From assembly GCF_006376615.1 (NCBI RefSeq), contig NZ_VEXQ01000011.1, forward strand, positions 62,001 to 126,000: DNA of 64,000 nt, given 5' to 3'. The DNA comes from Buttiauxella sp. B2 (GTDB lineage: Bacteria; Pseudomonadota; Gammaproteobacteria; Enterobacterales; Enterobacteriaceae). A model generated the notes under the pieces. It ran no database searches, was not told where the DNA came from, and saw nothing but the letters and a program-made list of their open reading frames with translations. The position numbers were made by a program, and so were the translations under genes. Each line of letters begins with the position of its first letter. Positions within the stretch are counted from its first letter, which is position 1. This document shows positions 46,401 to 56,147 of this stretch, one piece after another.

Positions 46401-47254
46401 CTACCGGTGGCGTTGACCAGGCCCTGTGAGGAATCGACATCCAGCGCATCGAGCTTAAGAGAGCCGTCGATACTGCTGACTTTCAGCAACAGGCTGCTGA
46501 CCAGTAGATCGGTATCCCCCGTCAAGCGCAGCTGTGAACCACGAAATTCCTGAATATTCAGGTTCAGTGGCAAATGCACGTCGGTCATTTCTGGCAAAAC
46601 AGGCTTTTCAAACAGCTGTTTGAGCGTTTCGCCTAACGGTAACTCTTCCGGTTTTGGATTTTGAATCTTCGGTTCGACAACCTCTTCCTGAGCAACTTTG
46701 GCGACTTTCGGCAAAGCAATCAGCAAACCTTCAAGGTTGGTTGGCGTGACAGTCAGGTTACGGTCTTGCCAATTCAGGCCAGAGGTAAACTCCATCACCG
46801 AAACCGTCGTGTTATCAATCTTGATATTGACGTTATTGAGCGCCACCCGGCTAAGCGTAATTGGGTATGGCGTGGTGAGGTTCAGCGGGCCGGTGTCTTC
46901 TTCCTGAACAGGCGCTGACGGTGGCATTTTTTTACTATCAATCACCACGTCGATATCTTTGAGCGAGAGATTATTCACGCACAGGCTGCTGTCGCGTAGG
47001 CAGCCAAGTTTTACCGCAAGGTTAATTTCACCGGCATTGACGTCCACGCCCGGCTGTTGGTAGCGCAAACCTTTGATGGTCAGATTGCGCCAACCACCGG
47101 TTACGCTTGTGATATCAAGCCCTGGCACCCAGCGGTTAGCTGCGTTAAAGAGTACGTGCAGCCCGGTCGTTGTCCCCACCAGGAAGCCCACTGCGCCAAT
47201 CAGCACCACCACAAAGATCAACACTGCGAGGCTTATTTTCTTCCAAAGACTCAT
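43478..47254 (-). CDS. tamB: Translocation and assembly module subunit TamB
   Basis: The 1258-residue protein has an N-terminal signal anchor (about 7-27), a long repetitive beta-taco body and the C-terminal DUF490 domain ending in FEF. It spans the periplasm between inner and outer membrane and works with TamA in autotransporter assembly and anterograde phospholipid transport. Length (1259 in E. coli) and the C-terminal [20 protein letters not shown] agree. Its start overlaps tamA by four bases. Confidence 0.96.
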   Translation of the reverse strand: MSLWKKISLAVLIFVVVLIGAVGFLVGTTTGLHVLFNAANRWVPGLDITSVTGGWRNLTIKGLRYQQPGVDVNAGEINLAVKLGCLRDSSLCVNNLSLKDIDVVIDSKKMPPSAPVQEEDTGPLNLTTPYPITLSRVALNNVNIKIDNTTVSVMEFTSGLNWQDRNLTVTPTNLEGLLIALPKVAKVAQEEVVEPKIQNPKPEELPLGETLKQLFEKPVLPEMTDVHLPLNLNIQEFRGSQLRLTGDTDLLVSSLLLKVSSIDGSLKLDALDVDSSQGLVNATGSAELRDKWPVDLTLNTRLNIDPIKGEKVKMKIGGELRDVLKVGINLSGPVDMELTAQTQLAEAGLPLNLEVVSKQLYWPFTGKKEYQADNLKLKFSGKMTDYKLSLRGDVKGEQIPPATITLDAKGNEQQLNLDKLRVAALQGNTDLKAVLDWSKAISWRAELKLDGINTAKQFPDWPAKLDGLVKTSGSLYGGSWQVDVSELKLAGNVKNNKVNVAGKLNGNSYMQWKIPGLHLELGRNSADVKGELGQKDLALDATIDAPGLDNALPGLGGTAKGTIKVRGDVKAPQLLADVTANNLRWQELSIARVLLKGDVKSSDQIAGNLDLRVERISQPGVDINLVTLAAKGSEKQHQLQLRIQGKPVSGQLDLSGSFDRAEERWRGSLSNTRFETPVGPWSLNRNLALDYRNKEQKINIGAHCWTNPNAELCVPQPIDAGKKGRAVVNLNRFDLAMLKPFMPEDTQAVGTFSGRADVSWDSESKGLPQGSVTLQGSGVKVTQIVNDGPLPVAFDTLNLNAELKNNQAQIGWLIRVAKNGQLDGQIQITDPQGRRNLGGNVNMRNFDLAIANSIFSRGEKAAGKLNANLRLAGNAERPQLFGQLQLNGVDIDGNFMPFDMQPSQVAMNFNGMNSTLAGTVRTKQGDIALSGDADWTQIDNWRARVAAKGNKVRITVPPMVRLDVSPDVEFVATPSLFTLDGSVDIPWARIVVHDVPESSVGVSSDEVMLDQNLKPIKPQSAGIPINSNLVIHVGNNVRLDAFGLKARLNGDLKMVQDRQGLGLNGQINIPEGRFHAYGQDLIVRKGVLLFSGPPDQPLLNIEAIRNPESTENDVIAGVRVTGSADEPKAEIFSDPAMSQQEALSYLLRGQGLDNSGDDGNAMTSMLVGLGVAQSGQVVGKIGETFGVSNLALDTAGVGDSSQVVVSGYVLPGLQVKYGVGIFDSLATLTLRYRLMPKLYLEAVSGIDQALDLLYQFEF

Positions 47255-48984
47255 AGCTCAGGCCCCAAACCGATGTAAAACTGTAAACCGTGCTCATCTT
47301 TATCACCCACCGGAACGGCAAGATCGAGCTTAATTGGCCCAACCGGTGACTGCCAGCGCACACCGAAACCTGCGCCAGTCTTGAAGTTGCTCTGTTTGAT
47401 ATCATTGACGGCTTCGCCGGAGTCGACGAACACCGCACCCCACCATTTCCCACTGACGTTGTACTGATACTCAAGCGAACCGGTAACCAATTTTGAGGCA
47501 CCAGTCAGCTTGCCGTCATCATTTTCAGGCGAAATAGATTTATAGGAATAGCCGCGAATACTACGGTCACCACCGGCAAAGAAGCGCAAATCTGGCGGCA
47601 CTTTTTCGAAGTCATTGGTTTCAATCCAGCCGAGATTACCGCGAACCACAAAGCGGTGTTTTTCCTGCAAAGTACGGATCCAAACTTGTTGCGCCTGGAA
47701 CACGCCAAAGTCGACATCAGAACCCCAGGTGGTATCAGACCAGTCAATGGAATAGCGCTGTGAATCGCCCCACGTAGGCATCAAACCGCCGCGTGAACGG
47801 GTGCGGTTGAGGCTCAAACCTGGATAAAGCAGCATCGTGGTGTTAGTAACGTCTGCCTGGGTAAAGTGATCGAGGCTCCAGCGCAAGTTAATCGCATGCT
47901 GCCAACCGCTGGATAAATCCCAGTAACGTGAGACAGCAAGCGTGCTGGAATCTGACTTGGTATCGTTAAGGTCGGTTCGTTTAAAACCGCCTTGCATCAG
48001 ATAATATTGTTCCAGCGGATTTTTCAGCAGTGGCACTTTGTAGCTGAAATCAAGAATTTGTTCGGGGGCAGAAAGGCTAACGCTGCTGGTCAAGCTGTGG
48101 CCGTAGGAGTTCATCCATGGCTTATTCCACGCCGCTTTTACGCGCGGTCCCACATCGGTGGAATAACCCACACCGGTTTCAATTGTGTTTTCAGTACGCG
48201 GCGAAACCACACCGTGTAACGGCAGCACTTTGGTTTTACGAGATTTATCAAACTCAGGTGCGACAACCACGGAATTAAACCAGCCTGTCGCTGAAAGGCG
48301 GCGGTTTAATTCCGCCAGGTCGTTCGACTGGTAATAATCGCCCTGCTTAAACGGCACCAGATTTTGCAGATATTCTTCACGAATTTGTGAGCCTTCAAAC
48401 GTGACGGCACCAAAACGGTAGCGCTCACCGCTGTTGTAATCGATATCCCAGAATGCCTGGCGGCGCTCCAGTGAAACACCCAACTGGCTTTTAAGGAATT
48501 CACTGTCGAAATACCCTTTACGTAGCGCAATGCTGGAAAGATCCTTCTTGAAACTTTCGTAATCCTGATGATTGAGAACAGTGCCAATCTTCGGGCGTTC
48601 GCCCAATAACGTGATGTAATCTTTATCGTCACGCGCGCCGCCACGCAGAATCACTTCGGTTCCGCCGATTAACACAGGCGGGCCGGGATCGACTTTGGCA
48701 ATCAAGACCTGGCGTCCTTTGGCTGGTGGTGGCCGCAGGTCGAAATCAATAGTTGGTTCGTAATAGCCGAGTGCTTTCAAGCCATTACGGATAGCGTCAT
48801 CCACGCGCGCGCGGAAACGCCTGTCAGGTGTTACTTCATCACTTTGGATAGTTGAAAGCTGGGCGCGGACATTTTTTTGCAATTCGCCCGTTAAGCCTTC
48901 AACTTGTAAACGTACGTTGGCCGCGTTAGCCCACGTACTGACCAGGCACAGACTAGCCGCGCAAAAAGTACGAATTCGTGGCAC
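47251..48984 (-). CDS. tamA: Translocation and assembly module subunit TamA (GTG start)
   Basis: This 577-residue Omp85-family outer-membrane protein has three POTRA domains (about 22-265) and a C-terminal 16-stranded barrel with the lid-lock motif [10 protein letters not shown] signal peptide ends near WANA. Translation starts at GTG 48984, behind AGGAGAAAAC; this gives exactly the E. coli length. The longer frame to 49092 has no support. It is divergent from msrA. Confidence 0.95.
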   Translation of the reverse strand: MPRIRTFCAASLCLVSTWANAANVRLQVEGLTGELQKNVRAQLSTIQSDEVTPDRRFRARVDDAIRNGLKALGYYEPTIDFDLRPPPAKGRQVLIAKVDPGPPVLIGGTEVILRGGARDDKDYITLLGERPKIGTVLNHQDYESFKKDLSSIALRKGYFDSEFLKSQLGVSLERRQAFWDIDYNSGERYRFGAVTFEGSQIREEYLQNLVPFKQGDYYQSNDLAELNRRLSATGWFNSVVVAPEFDKSRKTKVLPLHGVVSPRTENTIETGVGYSTDVGPRVKAAWNKPWMNSYGHSLTSSVSLSAPEQILDFSYKVPLLKNPLEQYYLMQGGFKRTDLNDTKSDSSTLAVSRYWDLSSGWQHAINLRWSLDHFTQADVTNTTMLLYPGLSLNRTRSRGGLMPTWGDSQRYSIDWSDTTWGSDVDFGVFQAQQVWIRTLQEKHRFVVRGNLGWIETNDFEKVPPDLRFFAGGDRSIRGYSYKSISPENDDGKLTGASKLVTGSLEYQYNVSGKWWGAVFVDSGEAVNDIKQSNFKTGAGFGVRWQSPVGPIKLDLAVPVGDKDEHGLQFYIGLGPEL

Positions 48985-49211
48985 GTTTTCTCCTGAATAT
49001 CCTTGTTCCCACCCCTGGAAGGAAACGTTATAACCGCCCTTCGGCTTAACAAAACCCCAACAACTGGGGTTGAAAACTGCACAATAACCCAAATAATTCT
49101 TATATGTACTGTAGTCTCATAAAAGCGTGGTTATTGTCTGCAATTACACGCTTGGTTACAACCGCGTGACGGTTGTTGTTAAATTTTGCCTACATCGGGA
49201 GAGCATGACTG

Positions 49212-49850
49212 ATGAAATTATTTGAGAAAACCCACCCCGTGACACAGTCTGAAGCGTTGCCCGGCCGCAACACCCCGATGCCAGTCGCCACTTTGCACGC
49301 AGTTAACGAGCATTCAATGACAAATGTACCAGATGGCATGGAAATCGCTTATTTTGCGATGGGCTGTTTCTGGGGCGTTGAACGAATATTTTGGCAATTA
49401 CCAGGGGTTTACAGCACCGCCGCAGGTTATGCGGGTGGTTTTACGCCCAACCCAACCTACCGTGAAGTCTGTAGTGGAATGACAGGACACACCGAAGCCG
49501 TACGCGTGGTTTACGACCCACAAGTAGTGAGTTACGAACAATTGCTGCAAGTGTTCTGGGAAAATCACGATCCGGCCCAAGGTATGCGCCAGGGTGGAGA
49601 TGTCGGTACACAATATCGCTCTGCCATTTACCCGCTGACACCAGAGCAAGACACCTCCGCACGCGCCAGTTTTGAACGCTTCCAGGATGCTATGACGCTC
49701 GCCGGAGATGACCGAAAAGTCACTACCGAAATCGCCAATGCTGGCCCGTTCTATTATGCCGAGGATGACCACCAGCAGTATCTGCATAAAAATCCGTATG
49801 GATATTGCGGCATCGGTGGGATTGGCGTTTGTTTGCCACCACAAAACTAA
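49212..49850 (+). CDS. msrA: Peptide methionine-S-sulfoxide reductase MsrA
   Basis: The 212-residue enzyme reduces methionine-S-sulfoxide in proteins. The catalytic cysteine is Cys52 in [11 protein letters not shown]; resolving cysteines lie near the C-terminus in [14 protein letters not shown]. The length equals E. coli MsrA. It is divergent from tamA, as in E. coli. Confidence 0.96.
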   Translation: MKLFEKTHPVTQSEALPGRNTPMPVATLHAVNEHSMTNVPDGMEIAYFAMGCFWGVERIFWQLPGVYSTAAGYAGGFTPNPTYREVCSGMTGHTEAVRVVYDPQVVSYEQLLQVFWENHDPAQGMRQGGDVGTQYRSAIYPLTPEQDTSARASFERFQDAMTLAGDDRKVTTEIANAGPFYYAEDDHQQYLHKNPYGYCGIGGIGVCLPPQN

Positions 49851-49864
49851 CCTTTTGATTTAAC

Positions 49865-49898
49865 AAGCGGATTGGTCTTTTTTCCGTCCGCTTTTTTG
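49865..49898 (+). terminator. msrA terminator
   Basis: AAGCGGA (49865-49871) pairs with TCCGCTT (49887-49893) and is followed by a T run. Confidence 0.75.
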
Positions 49899-50039
49899 TT
49901 TTAAAATCTCCCCCTTTTCAGAAACTGTACAAACAGTTACCCGCGCTGCGTTTACGGGCAATTCGCGTTCATGATATGTTATATGGTAACAATTAAACCT
50001 CAATGACGCAGACGTCGTGCGCCTGAAAGTAATGACTCC

Positions 50040-52007
50040 ATGCAGCCCTCCCAAATTTCTGAACCTGCGCAACCTTCACCGCTAACCTCTCATGCTCGTT
50101 ACTCTTTGGCCAAAACCCAGGCCATGCTGACCGCAAGATTAGTCTTCGGGTTAAGCGCATCAATTTTTCTGATGATTGTTGTGGCATTGATTGTCAGCAT
50201 GTTCGAGTCATCATCGCGCTGGACTACTCTATTAAGCAGTAATGCAGCAGTGCTCATTTTGCTGGCTATCTCTTTCTATAATGCGCAGCGAATTTGCCAA
50301 TGGCGGGCAGAGGTTTACTCACCATCGCAAAAAATCGAAATTCCAGCTGATGAAGCCGAACCATTGCCGACGGTATATCAGCGGCTGGCAGCACTCATTC
50401 CCATCAACTTTAAACGCATCAATACGTTGCTCAAGAGTGATGGCATATGGCTGGGCTCGATGTCGGTATTTGTGTTGTTTGTCACACTGGTGAGTTGGGG
50501 TGAACATTATCTTCCCCTGGATGAAGGAAATCTGCGCTGGTTTGCCGTGGGCTGTATTGCAGCGGCGATGTTTGTCACATTGGTTGCCGAACGCCACTTA
50601 GCCGCAACAGTGAACGAAGCCTGGCCGGAAGCGAAATACCTTGCCCCCATAGTGCGCCTGACCCTCGCCGTCCAACTCCTCACGTTACCGCCGCTGATTT
50701 TTCCTGGCGCGAACATGTCACTGCTGGTCAATCTCCCAGCCATTCTTGTCGTGCTGGTGGCGATTGAATTCTTGTTGCGCGGGCTGTTTTCATTATTCAC
50801 ACCACCTCGTGAAGAAGGTGATGAACCCGCGTTTCTCGCACAAAGCCAGTTGGCGGCACAGCTTGTTTGGCCTCCGCGCCCCCTGCTTTTCTTGCAGCAT
50901 GAACTGCATCACCACTTTGGTATTGATTTGCGCCAGCTTTGGGCTTTCACGGTGCTGCGCCGCGCATTCTTGCCGGTGCTGGCGGTAATGATGCTTTGTG
51001 GTTGGTTACTGACTGGAATGCAGCAAATTTCTGCTACCCAACGGGGCATTTATGAGCGTTTTGGCAATCCGGTAGCCGTATTGTCTTCCGGACTGCATTA
51101 CGGGCTGCCGTGGCCTTTCGGGCAAGTCATGCTGACGGAAAATGGCCAAGTGCATGAGTTAGCCGCCGGAGAAGAATCCGATACCACGCCTGAACCGCTG
51201 ACCAGTGCCGAAGGTAAGGCACCCGCAAGTGCAGACCGCCTATGGGACGCCATCCATAGTTTTGATAAAGCACAGATTATTGCCAGCCAAAGCGGCAGCC
51301 AACAAAGCCTGCAAATCATTAACAGCGATGTGCGATTTATGTGGCGCATTGGCTTAACCGACGGCGCAGCACTGGCGGCAACGTATCACAGCATTAACCT
51401 CCCGGAACTGATTCGCAGCACCGCGAATCAGGTGTTGGTACATCAGTTTTCCTCACTGACACTTGAGCAATTGCTGGGTGAGCAGCGCAACGATTTAGCG
51501 CTGCAGATTAACCGGGCAGTGCAGCAAAAACTCGACGATCTTCACAGCGGTGTAGAACTGCTTTCGACCGTCGTCGAAGCTATCCATCCACCAGCAGGTG
51601 CGGCTGATGCATTCCATGGTGTGCAGGCGGCACAAATTTCTGCGCAGGCCCTGATTTCCCGCGAGCGGGGCCATGCGGCAGAACTGGCAGCCAGCGCACA
51701 AACTACCGCTACCACTCGCCAGAATCAGGCCCAGATGAATGCCACCGATGTGACCAGCATAGCGCAATCAACCGCCGTGCGTTTTGCCGCGCAGAAACAG
51801 GCAGTCGCGCAGTCGGGGCAGGTGTTTGTCGATGAATTATGGTTTAGCCAATTACGTCAAACGTTGGGCCACAGCCCGTTATTAATTATTGACCATCGCA
51901 TTGGTGCGGATTCGCCGCCGACTATCGACCTGCGCGAGTTTCCCTCATTGAACGAAGCAGCACGGCGCGATGCGCCTTCTAAATCTACACAGGAGTCTTC
52001 CCGTTGA
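50040..52007 (+). CDS. Polytopic SPFH-domain protein (HflK-like), first gene of the SPFH/P-ATPase operon
   Basis: The 655-residue protein has an unusual N-terminal half with about six hydrophobic segments (roughly 34-54, 65-80, 137-153, 167-183, 205-222, 226-250), then TM7 (310-328) and an SPFH/band-7 domain (about 328-560) of HflK type, starting TQRGIYERFGNPVAVLSSGLHYGLPWPFG-like. A Gln/Ala-rich helical tail follows. Ordinary HflK has a single TM and about 400 residues. No good ribosome-binding site precedes the ATG. Its stop overlaps the next start. A membrane scaffold role for the ATPase encoded downstream is inferred. Confidence 0.78.
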   Translation: MQPSQISEPAQPSPLTSHARYSLAKTQAMLTARLVFGLSASIFLMIVVALIVSMFESSSRWTTLLSSNAAVLILLAISFYNAQRICQWRAEVYSPSQKIEIPADEAEPLPTVYQRLAALIPINFKRINTLLKSDGIWLGSMSVFVLFVTLVSWGEHYLPLDEGNLRWFAVGCIAAAMFVTLVAERHLAATVNEAWPEAKYLAPIVRLTLAVQLLTLPPLIFPGANMSLLVNLPAILVVLVAIEFLLRGLFSLFTPPREEGDEPAFLAQSQLAAQLVWPPRPLLFLQHELHHHFGIDLRQLWAFTVLRRAFLPVLAVMMLCGWLLTGMQQISATQRGIYERFGNPVAVLSSGLHYGLPWPFGQVMLTENGQVHELAAGEESDTTPEPLTSAEGKAPASADRLWDAIHSFDKAQIIASQSGSQQSLQIINSDVRFMWRIGLTDGAALAATYHSINLPELIRSTANQVLVHQFSSLTLEQLLGEQRNDLALQINRAVQQKLDDLHSGVELLSTVVEAIHPPAGAADAFHGVQAAQISAQALISRERGHAAELAASAQTTATTRQNQAQMNATDVTSIAQSTAVRFAAQKQAVAQSGQVFVDELWFSQLRQTLGHSPLLIIDHRIGADSPPTIDLREFPSLNEAARRDAPSKSTQESSR

Positions 52008-52993
52008 GCCATTCCCATCATCATGGTTGCAGCAGCGGTTGCCATCACAGCCATCATTCTGCCTCTAAGGCCGCGAAAACGAAGGTCTGGAAACGCATTA
52101 CGGGCGCGGGATTGCTGGTTATTATTCTGGCGGCGGCTGCAAGTCTGGTTCAGGTGCGCTCGGGCGAATCGCTAATCATTACCCGCTTTGGTAATCCGGT
52201 GCGTGTGTTGCTTAATCCAGGTCTTGCCTGGCGATTGCCCGCACCTTTTGAAATGTCGACCGCCGTTGATTTGCGCCTGCGTACTACGTCGAGCGGCTTG
52301 CAGGATGTTGGCACGCGCGATGGCCTGCGAATTATTGTCCAGTCGTTTGCCGTCTGGCAGGTCGATAACACGCCGGAGCATGTGCAACGCTTTATGCGCG
52401 CAGTGCAAAACCAGCCTGATGAAGCGGCGCGGCAAATCCGTGCGTATCTGGGCTCGGCGCTGGAAACCACCGCCAGCGGTTTCACGCTCTCTCAACTGGT
52501 AAATACCGACAGCAAACAGGTGCAACTCAACCAGTTTGAATCGCATTTACAGGCGCAAATCAGCCAGCCACTGCTGGAAAGCTATGGTATCCGGCTAGTG
52601 CAAGTCGGAACCGAACGCCTGACACTACCGGCTGTAACGCTCAATGCCACCGTTGACAGAATGCGTGCCGAGCGCGAAACCATCGCCACAGAACGCACCG
52701 CTGAAGGCAAACGCGCTGCCGCAGAAATTCGCTCCGCAGCGCAACGAGATGCTCGTATTGTTGAAGCGCAGGCGCAGGTTCAGGCGGCTGATATTGAAGC
52801 GCAGTCTCAAGCACAGGCGGCAGAAATTTATGGCAAGGCGTACGCCAGTTCGCCACAACTCTATAGCCTGTTGCGCCAGCTTGATGCGCTCAGTGGCGTG
52901 GTGAACTCCAGCACTCGCTTAGTGTTACGCACCGACGCCGCCCCTTTCCGCCTGTTAGTGGAAGGGCCAAAGCTGGATAAAAACCATGAGTGA
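52004..52993 (+). CDS. SPFH-domain protein (HflC-like) with His/Cys-rich N-terminus, TTG start
   Basis: The 329-residue protein has a single TM (about 33-50) followed by an SPFH domain (VRSGESLIITRFGNPVRVLL onwards) and an Ala/Gln-rich coiled region (about 220-280). The cytoplasmic N-terminus is strikingly rich in metal-binding residues: SHSHHHGCSSGCHHSHH, with eight His and two Cys in residues 3-18. The start is TTG 52004, overlapping the previous stop, with AGGAG eight bases upstream. No ATG precedes the conserved core. Confidence 0.78.
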   Translation: MSHSHHHGCSSGCHHSHHSASKAAKTKVWKRITGAGLLVIILAAAASLVQVRSGESLIITRFGNPVRVLLNPGLAWRLPAPFEMSTAVDLRLRTTSSGLQDVGTRDGLRIIVQSFAVWQVDNTPEHVQRFMRAVQNQPDEAARQIRAYLGSALETTASGFTLSQLVNTDSKQVQLNQFESHLQAQISQPLLESYGIRLVQVGTERLTLPAVTLNATVDRMRAERETIATERTAEGKRAAAEIRSAAQRDARIVEAQAQVQAADIEAQSQAQAAEIYGKAYASSPQLYSLLRQLDALSGVVNSSTRLVLRTDAAPFRLLVEGPKLDKNHE

Positions 52994-54038
52994 TAATCGG
53001 ACAAAAAAGTCTGCTGGCCCATGGACGCAATCAATAGGCCTGGCGTTTTATGCGCTCTATGGGCTGACGTTGCTGGCAGCTGCGACATGGCTGTTCTCTA
53101 ACGTCCGCCAAATCCCCGCAGACAGCCGGGCGGTGGTGCTGCATTTCGGTGCCCAGCAACGCATTGCAGAACCGGGTTTGCTACTGACCTGGCCAAAACC
53201 GATTGATGATGTGGTGATGGTGCCTGCGCCAGACCGGGTTATCGAACGTCACGTAACCGCGCTATTGCGCTCCGCCGATGCGCTGCACGCGGATATGCGT
53301 GAAGATAACAGCAACGATGCGCTGGCGGGTTCTGGTTATCTGCTCACGGGCGATGCGGGCGTAGTGCAGTTGGATATCAGCGTATTTTACCGCGTCGCCA
53401 CGCCAATGGATTATGTGTTGCAGGGCGAGCATGTGCTGCCGGCTCTCGACCGCCTGGTTGAGCGTGCCGCCATCGCGGTTTGTGCATCCAGGGATCTCGA
53501 TACTATTTTGGTGGCGCGCCCGGAAATGGTCAGCGGTGATTTAAACGTTGCCCAACAGCGTGAACGCCTGCGTGCCGACGTACAGCACAACATCGAACAC
53601 AATCTACAACGCCTGGCACAATCGGGGAGCTCGCTGGGCATTACTCTTGAGCGGGTTACCGTGCAATCCACCTTGCCTGCAACGACGGCCACCGCTTTCA
53701 ATGCCGTGTTAACCGCAAGCCAGCAAGCATCGCAGGCCATCGCCACTGCGAATACAGATGCCTCTTTAATACGGCAAAAATCCACCCAGCTGGCCGACCA
53801 GTTACGCCAAACGGCACAAGCTCAGGCGCGAGAAAAAGTGGCCAAAGCCCAGTCCGATACGGCGATGGTGAATCGCCTGGCCAGTAGCCATAACGACCCC
53901 GACTTGTTAGCGCGAATTTACCGCGAACGGATTGCAGCAATTCTGGCACAGGCCGAAGCCGTCATCACTGTCTCACCACAAGATGATGCGCATCTGATAT
54001 TGCAAGCCGCCGGGCAAAAGGAACCTTCTAAACCATGA
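52986..54038 (+). CDS. SPFH-domain protein (HflK-like), second copy
   Basis: The 350-residue protein has one TM (about 17-37) and an SPFH domain beginning IPADSRAVVLHFGAQQRIAEPGLLLTWPKP, with a C-terminal coiled region rich in Ala and Gln. It overlaps the genes on both sides by a few bases, so all four proteins are probably made in a fixed ratio. HflK-like and HflC-like proteins form large ring cages around membrane partners; here the partner may be the ATPase rather than FtsH. Confidence 0.78.
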   Translation: MSDNRTKKSAGPWTQSIGLAFYALYGLTLLAAATWLFSNVRQIPADSRAVVLHFGAQQRIAEPGLLLTWPKPIDDVVMVPAPDRVIERHVTALLRSADALHADMREDNSNDALAGSGYLLTGDAGVVQLDISVFYRVATPMDYVLQGEHVLPALDRLVERAAIAVCASRDLDTILVARPEMVSGDLNVAQQRERLRADVQHNIEHNLQRLAQSGSSLGITLERVTVQSTLPATTATAFNAVLTASQQASQAIATANTDASLIRQKSTQLADQLRQTAQAQAREKVAKAQSDTAMVNRLASSHNDPDLLARIYRERIAAILAQAEAVITVSPQDDAHLILQAAGQKEPSKP

Positions 54039-55933
54039 GCACCCATTCAGTTAATCCTGGCAGTGCCTTGTCTCATCAGGAACAGCGACAAATTGCCCGC
54101 CAACTGATACTCGCGCTAGTTGCCAGCGGCACGTTAATTCTTGGTTTGCTGTGGCGATGGCTGGTACCGGGACAAGTCGCTGTCGCCGATATTTTACTGG
54201 GGGCTGCATCACTGATGGTTGGCATCCCCGTTTTGCGCCACGCCTTCTACAGCCTGCGTTACCCAAGCCTGCACGGGATTACCGATCAGTTGATTGCTTT
54301 AGCGCTGCTTGGTGCATGGGCGACGGGCGATTTGCTCACCGCCGCACTGTTACCGCTGATTATGATAGTGGGCCATATTCTCGAAGAACGTAGCGTGATT
54401 GGTTCCCAGGAAGCGATTGAAGCGCTGGGTAAACTTACCCGCAGCCGGGCACGTCGCTTTGATGCCGAGGGCAATCTGCATGACATCGACAACCATGAAC
54501 TGGTGGCGGGCGATATCGTAGAAGTGCGTGCAGGCGACCGACTACCCGCCGATGGACACGTGCTGGAAGGCCAGGCAAGTCTCGACACCGCGCCCATCAC
54601 TGGCGAATCCGTGCCGCTAGAAGTCAAACCCGGTATGAATGTTTATGGCGGGGCAATAAATCTGGATGGCCGTTTGCGCATTGAAGTGACTCGCACGGGC
54701 GAAACCTCAACACTGGGACGAGTTATCGCACTGATGCAGAGTGCCGAACAAGCCAGCCCACCGATTACGCGTTTGCTGGAACGCCACGCGGCACGTTATC
54801 TGCTGCTGGTTTTACTGATTGCCGCTAGCACCTGGTTTTTGACCCAGAATAACCAGGCCATGTTGGCGGTGCTGGTTGCCGCCTGCCCGTGTGCACTAGT
54901 GCTTTCTGCACCTGCGACATCCATCGCTGGGCTGACAGTCGCTGCGCGCCACGGAATTTTGATCCGCGGTGCGGCGTTCCTCGAAGAATTAGCTGAACTC
55001 AATGCCGTCATTATTGATAAAACCGGCACACTTACCCACGGCAAACTACAACTTCATGAATTGCTACCAGAAGACGGTGAATCACCAGCAGCGCTGTCTG
55101 CACTGGCGGCAAGCCTGGGTGCGACCAGTAACCATCCGGTAAGCTGCGCGTTGGCCCGTATCGCCCCGCAAAGCGAATGGCCTCTGCTTGAAAATGTGCA
55201 TGAGTATCAAGGATTAGGCGTCGCAGCAACTACCGCTGCGGGCGAAGCATTTCTTGGCAGGCATGAGCTATTAAAAACGCAGGACACGACGCTACCGGAA
55301 GAACCGCCACATGATGGGCCAATCGTTGGCCTGGTGCTGGCAGGCCGTTTTCGCGGCTGGTTTTTGCTGGCCGATAGCCTGCGGGACGAAGCCGAAAACG
55401 CAATGGCAGACCTACGCGAACTGGGCCTTAACCGGCAGATATTGTTGACTGGCGACCGTCAGGCCGTTGCTCAACGCATCGCCAAAATAGTGGGCATAAA
55501 CGATGTGATTGCTGGGGCACTTCCTGCCGATAAACTGCATCAGGTAAGCGTGCAAATCGACAATGGCTACCGGCCAATGGTCGTGGGCGATGGCATCAAT
55601 GATTCGCTGGCGCTAAAAGCGGGCGTGGTGGGAATAGCAATGGGCGCAGGCGGTTCAGATATCGCCATGGCGTCAGCCGATATTGTGTTGATTGGCGGGG
55701 ATTTGCGCCGCCTGGGAACCTGCGTGCGCCTAAGCCGCCTCTGCCGCAGGACACTACAGATGAACGTGCTGATAGGCCTGGGCTGGACGCTGGTGATTGT
55801 CGCCGCCGCCGCCTTCGGCTGGCTCGGTGCCTCGGGTGCCGTGATCGCTGCCATACTGCATAATCTGAGCACGCTACTGGTGCTAGGTAACGCCGGACGG
55901 TTATTGCGATTTGAGGAAAAAGTGAGTGGGTAA
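54035..55933 (+). CDS. P1B-type heavy-metal-transporting ATPase
   Basis: The 632-residue P-type ATPase has TGES (189-192), a membrane CPC motif (284-286), the phosphorylated Asp328 in DKTGTLT, the P1B-specific HP pair (367-368) and GDGIND (518-523). It therefore pumps a soft or transition metal, probably outwards. It has no N-terminal HMA domain. The last helix reads AAILHNLSTLLVLGNAG (605-621) and lacks the DxG of ZntA-type zinc/cadmium pumps, so the ion cannot be assigned with confidence. The ATGA junction with the preceding SPFH gene shows tight coupling. Confidence 0.85.
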   Translation: MSTHSVNPGSALSHQEQRQIARQLILALVASGTLILGLLWRWLVPGQVAVADILLGAASLMVGIPVLRHAFYSLRYPSLHGITDQLIALALLGAWATGDLLTAALLPLIMIVGHILEERSVIGSQEAIEALGKLTRSRARRFDAEGNLHDIDNHELVAGDIVEVRAGDRLPADGHVLEGQASLDTAPITGESVPLEVKPGMNVYGGAINLDGRLRIEVTRTGETSTLGRVIALMQSAEQASPPITRLLERHAARYLLLVLLIAASTWFLTQNNQAMLAVLVAACPCALVLSAPATSIAGLTVAARHGILIRGAAFLEELAELNAVIIDKTGTLTHGKLQLHELLPEDGESPAALSALAASLGATSNHPVSCALARIAPQSEWPLLENVHEYQGLGVAATTAAGEAFLGRHELLKTQDTTLPEEPPHDGPIVGLVLAGRFRGWFLLADSLRDEAENAMADLRELGLNRQILLTGDRQAVAQRIAKIVGINDVIAGALPADKLHQVSVQIDNGYRPMVVGDGINDSLALKAGVVGIAMGAGGSDIAMASADIVLIGGDLRRLGTCVRLSRLCRRTLQMNVLIGLGWTLVIVAAAAFGWLGASGAVIAAILHNLSTLLVLGNAGRLLRFEEKVSG

Positions 55934-56147
55934 GGATTGATAGCTTCTGCGCAAAATTAACCCTGGTGTATCACATGAAACGAAGCAAATAGCAGCCTGA
56001 AGTTACCCTCTAGCCCCCTCACGCACCCTTACGCTATACTACCCGTTGAAATTGCTGGCCCAACCTCCACGGACCAGCAGCCAACACGCTTTAACCCATG
56101 GATATTCAACTTCCCTTCCGAGGATTCGGCTTTTAGCTGAAAAAACT

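Noticed and set aside
50040-54038. Canonical hflK-hflC pair that regulates FtsH
   Set aside because: There are three SPFH genes, the first with six extra membrane segments, and they are coupled to a P-type ATPase rather than to hflX, hfq or ftsH. The true hflKC should be elsewhere.
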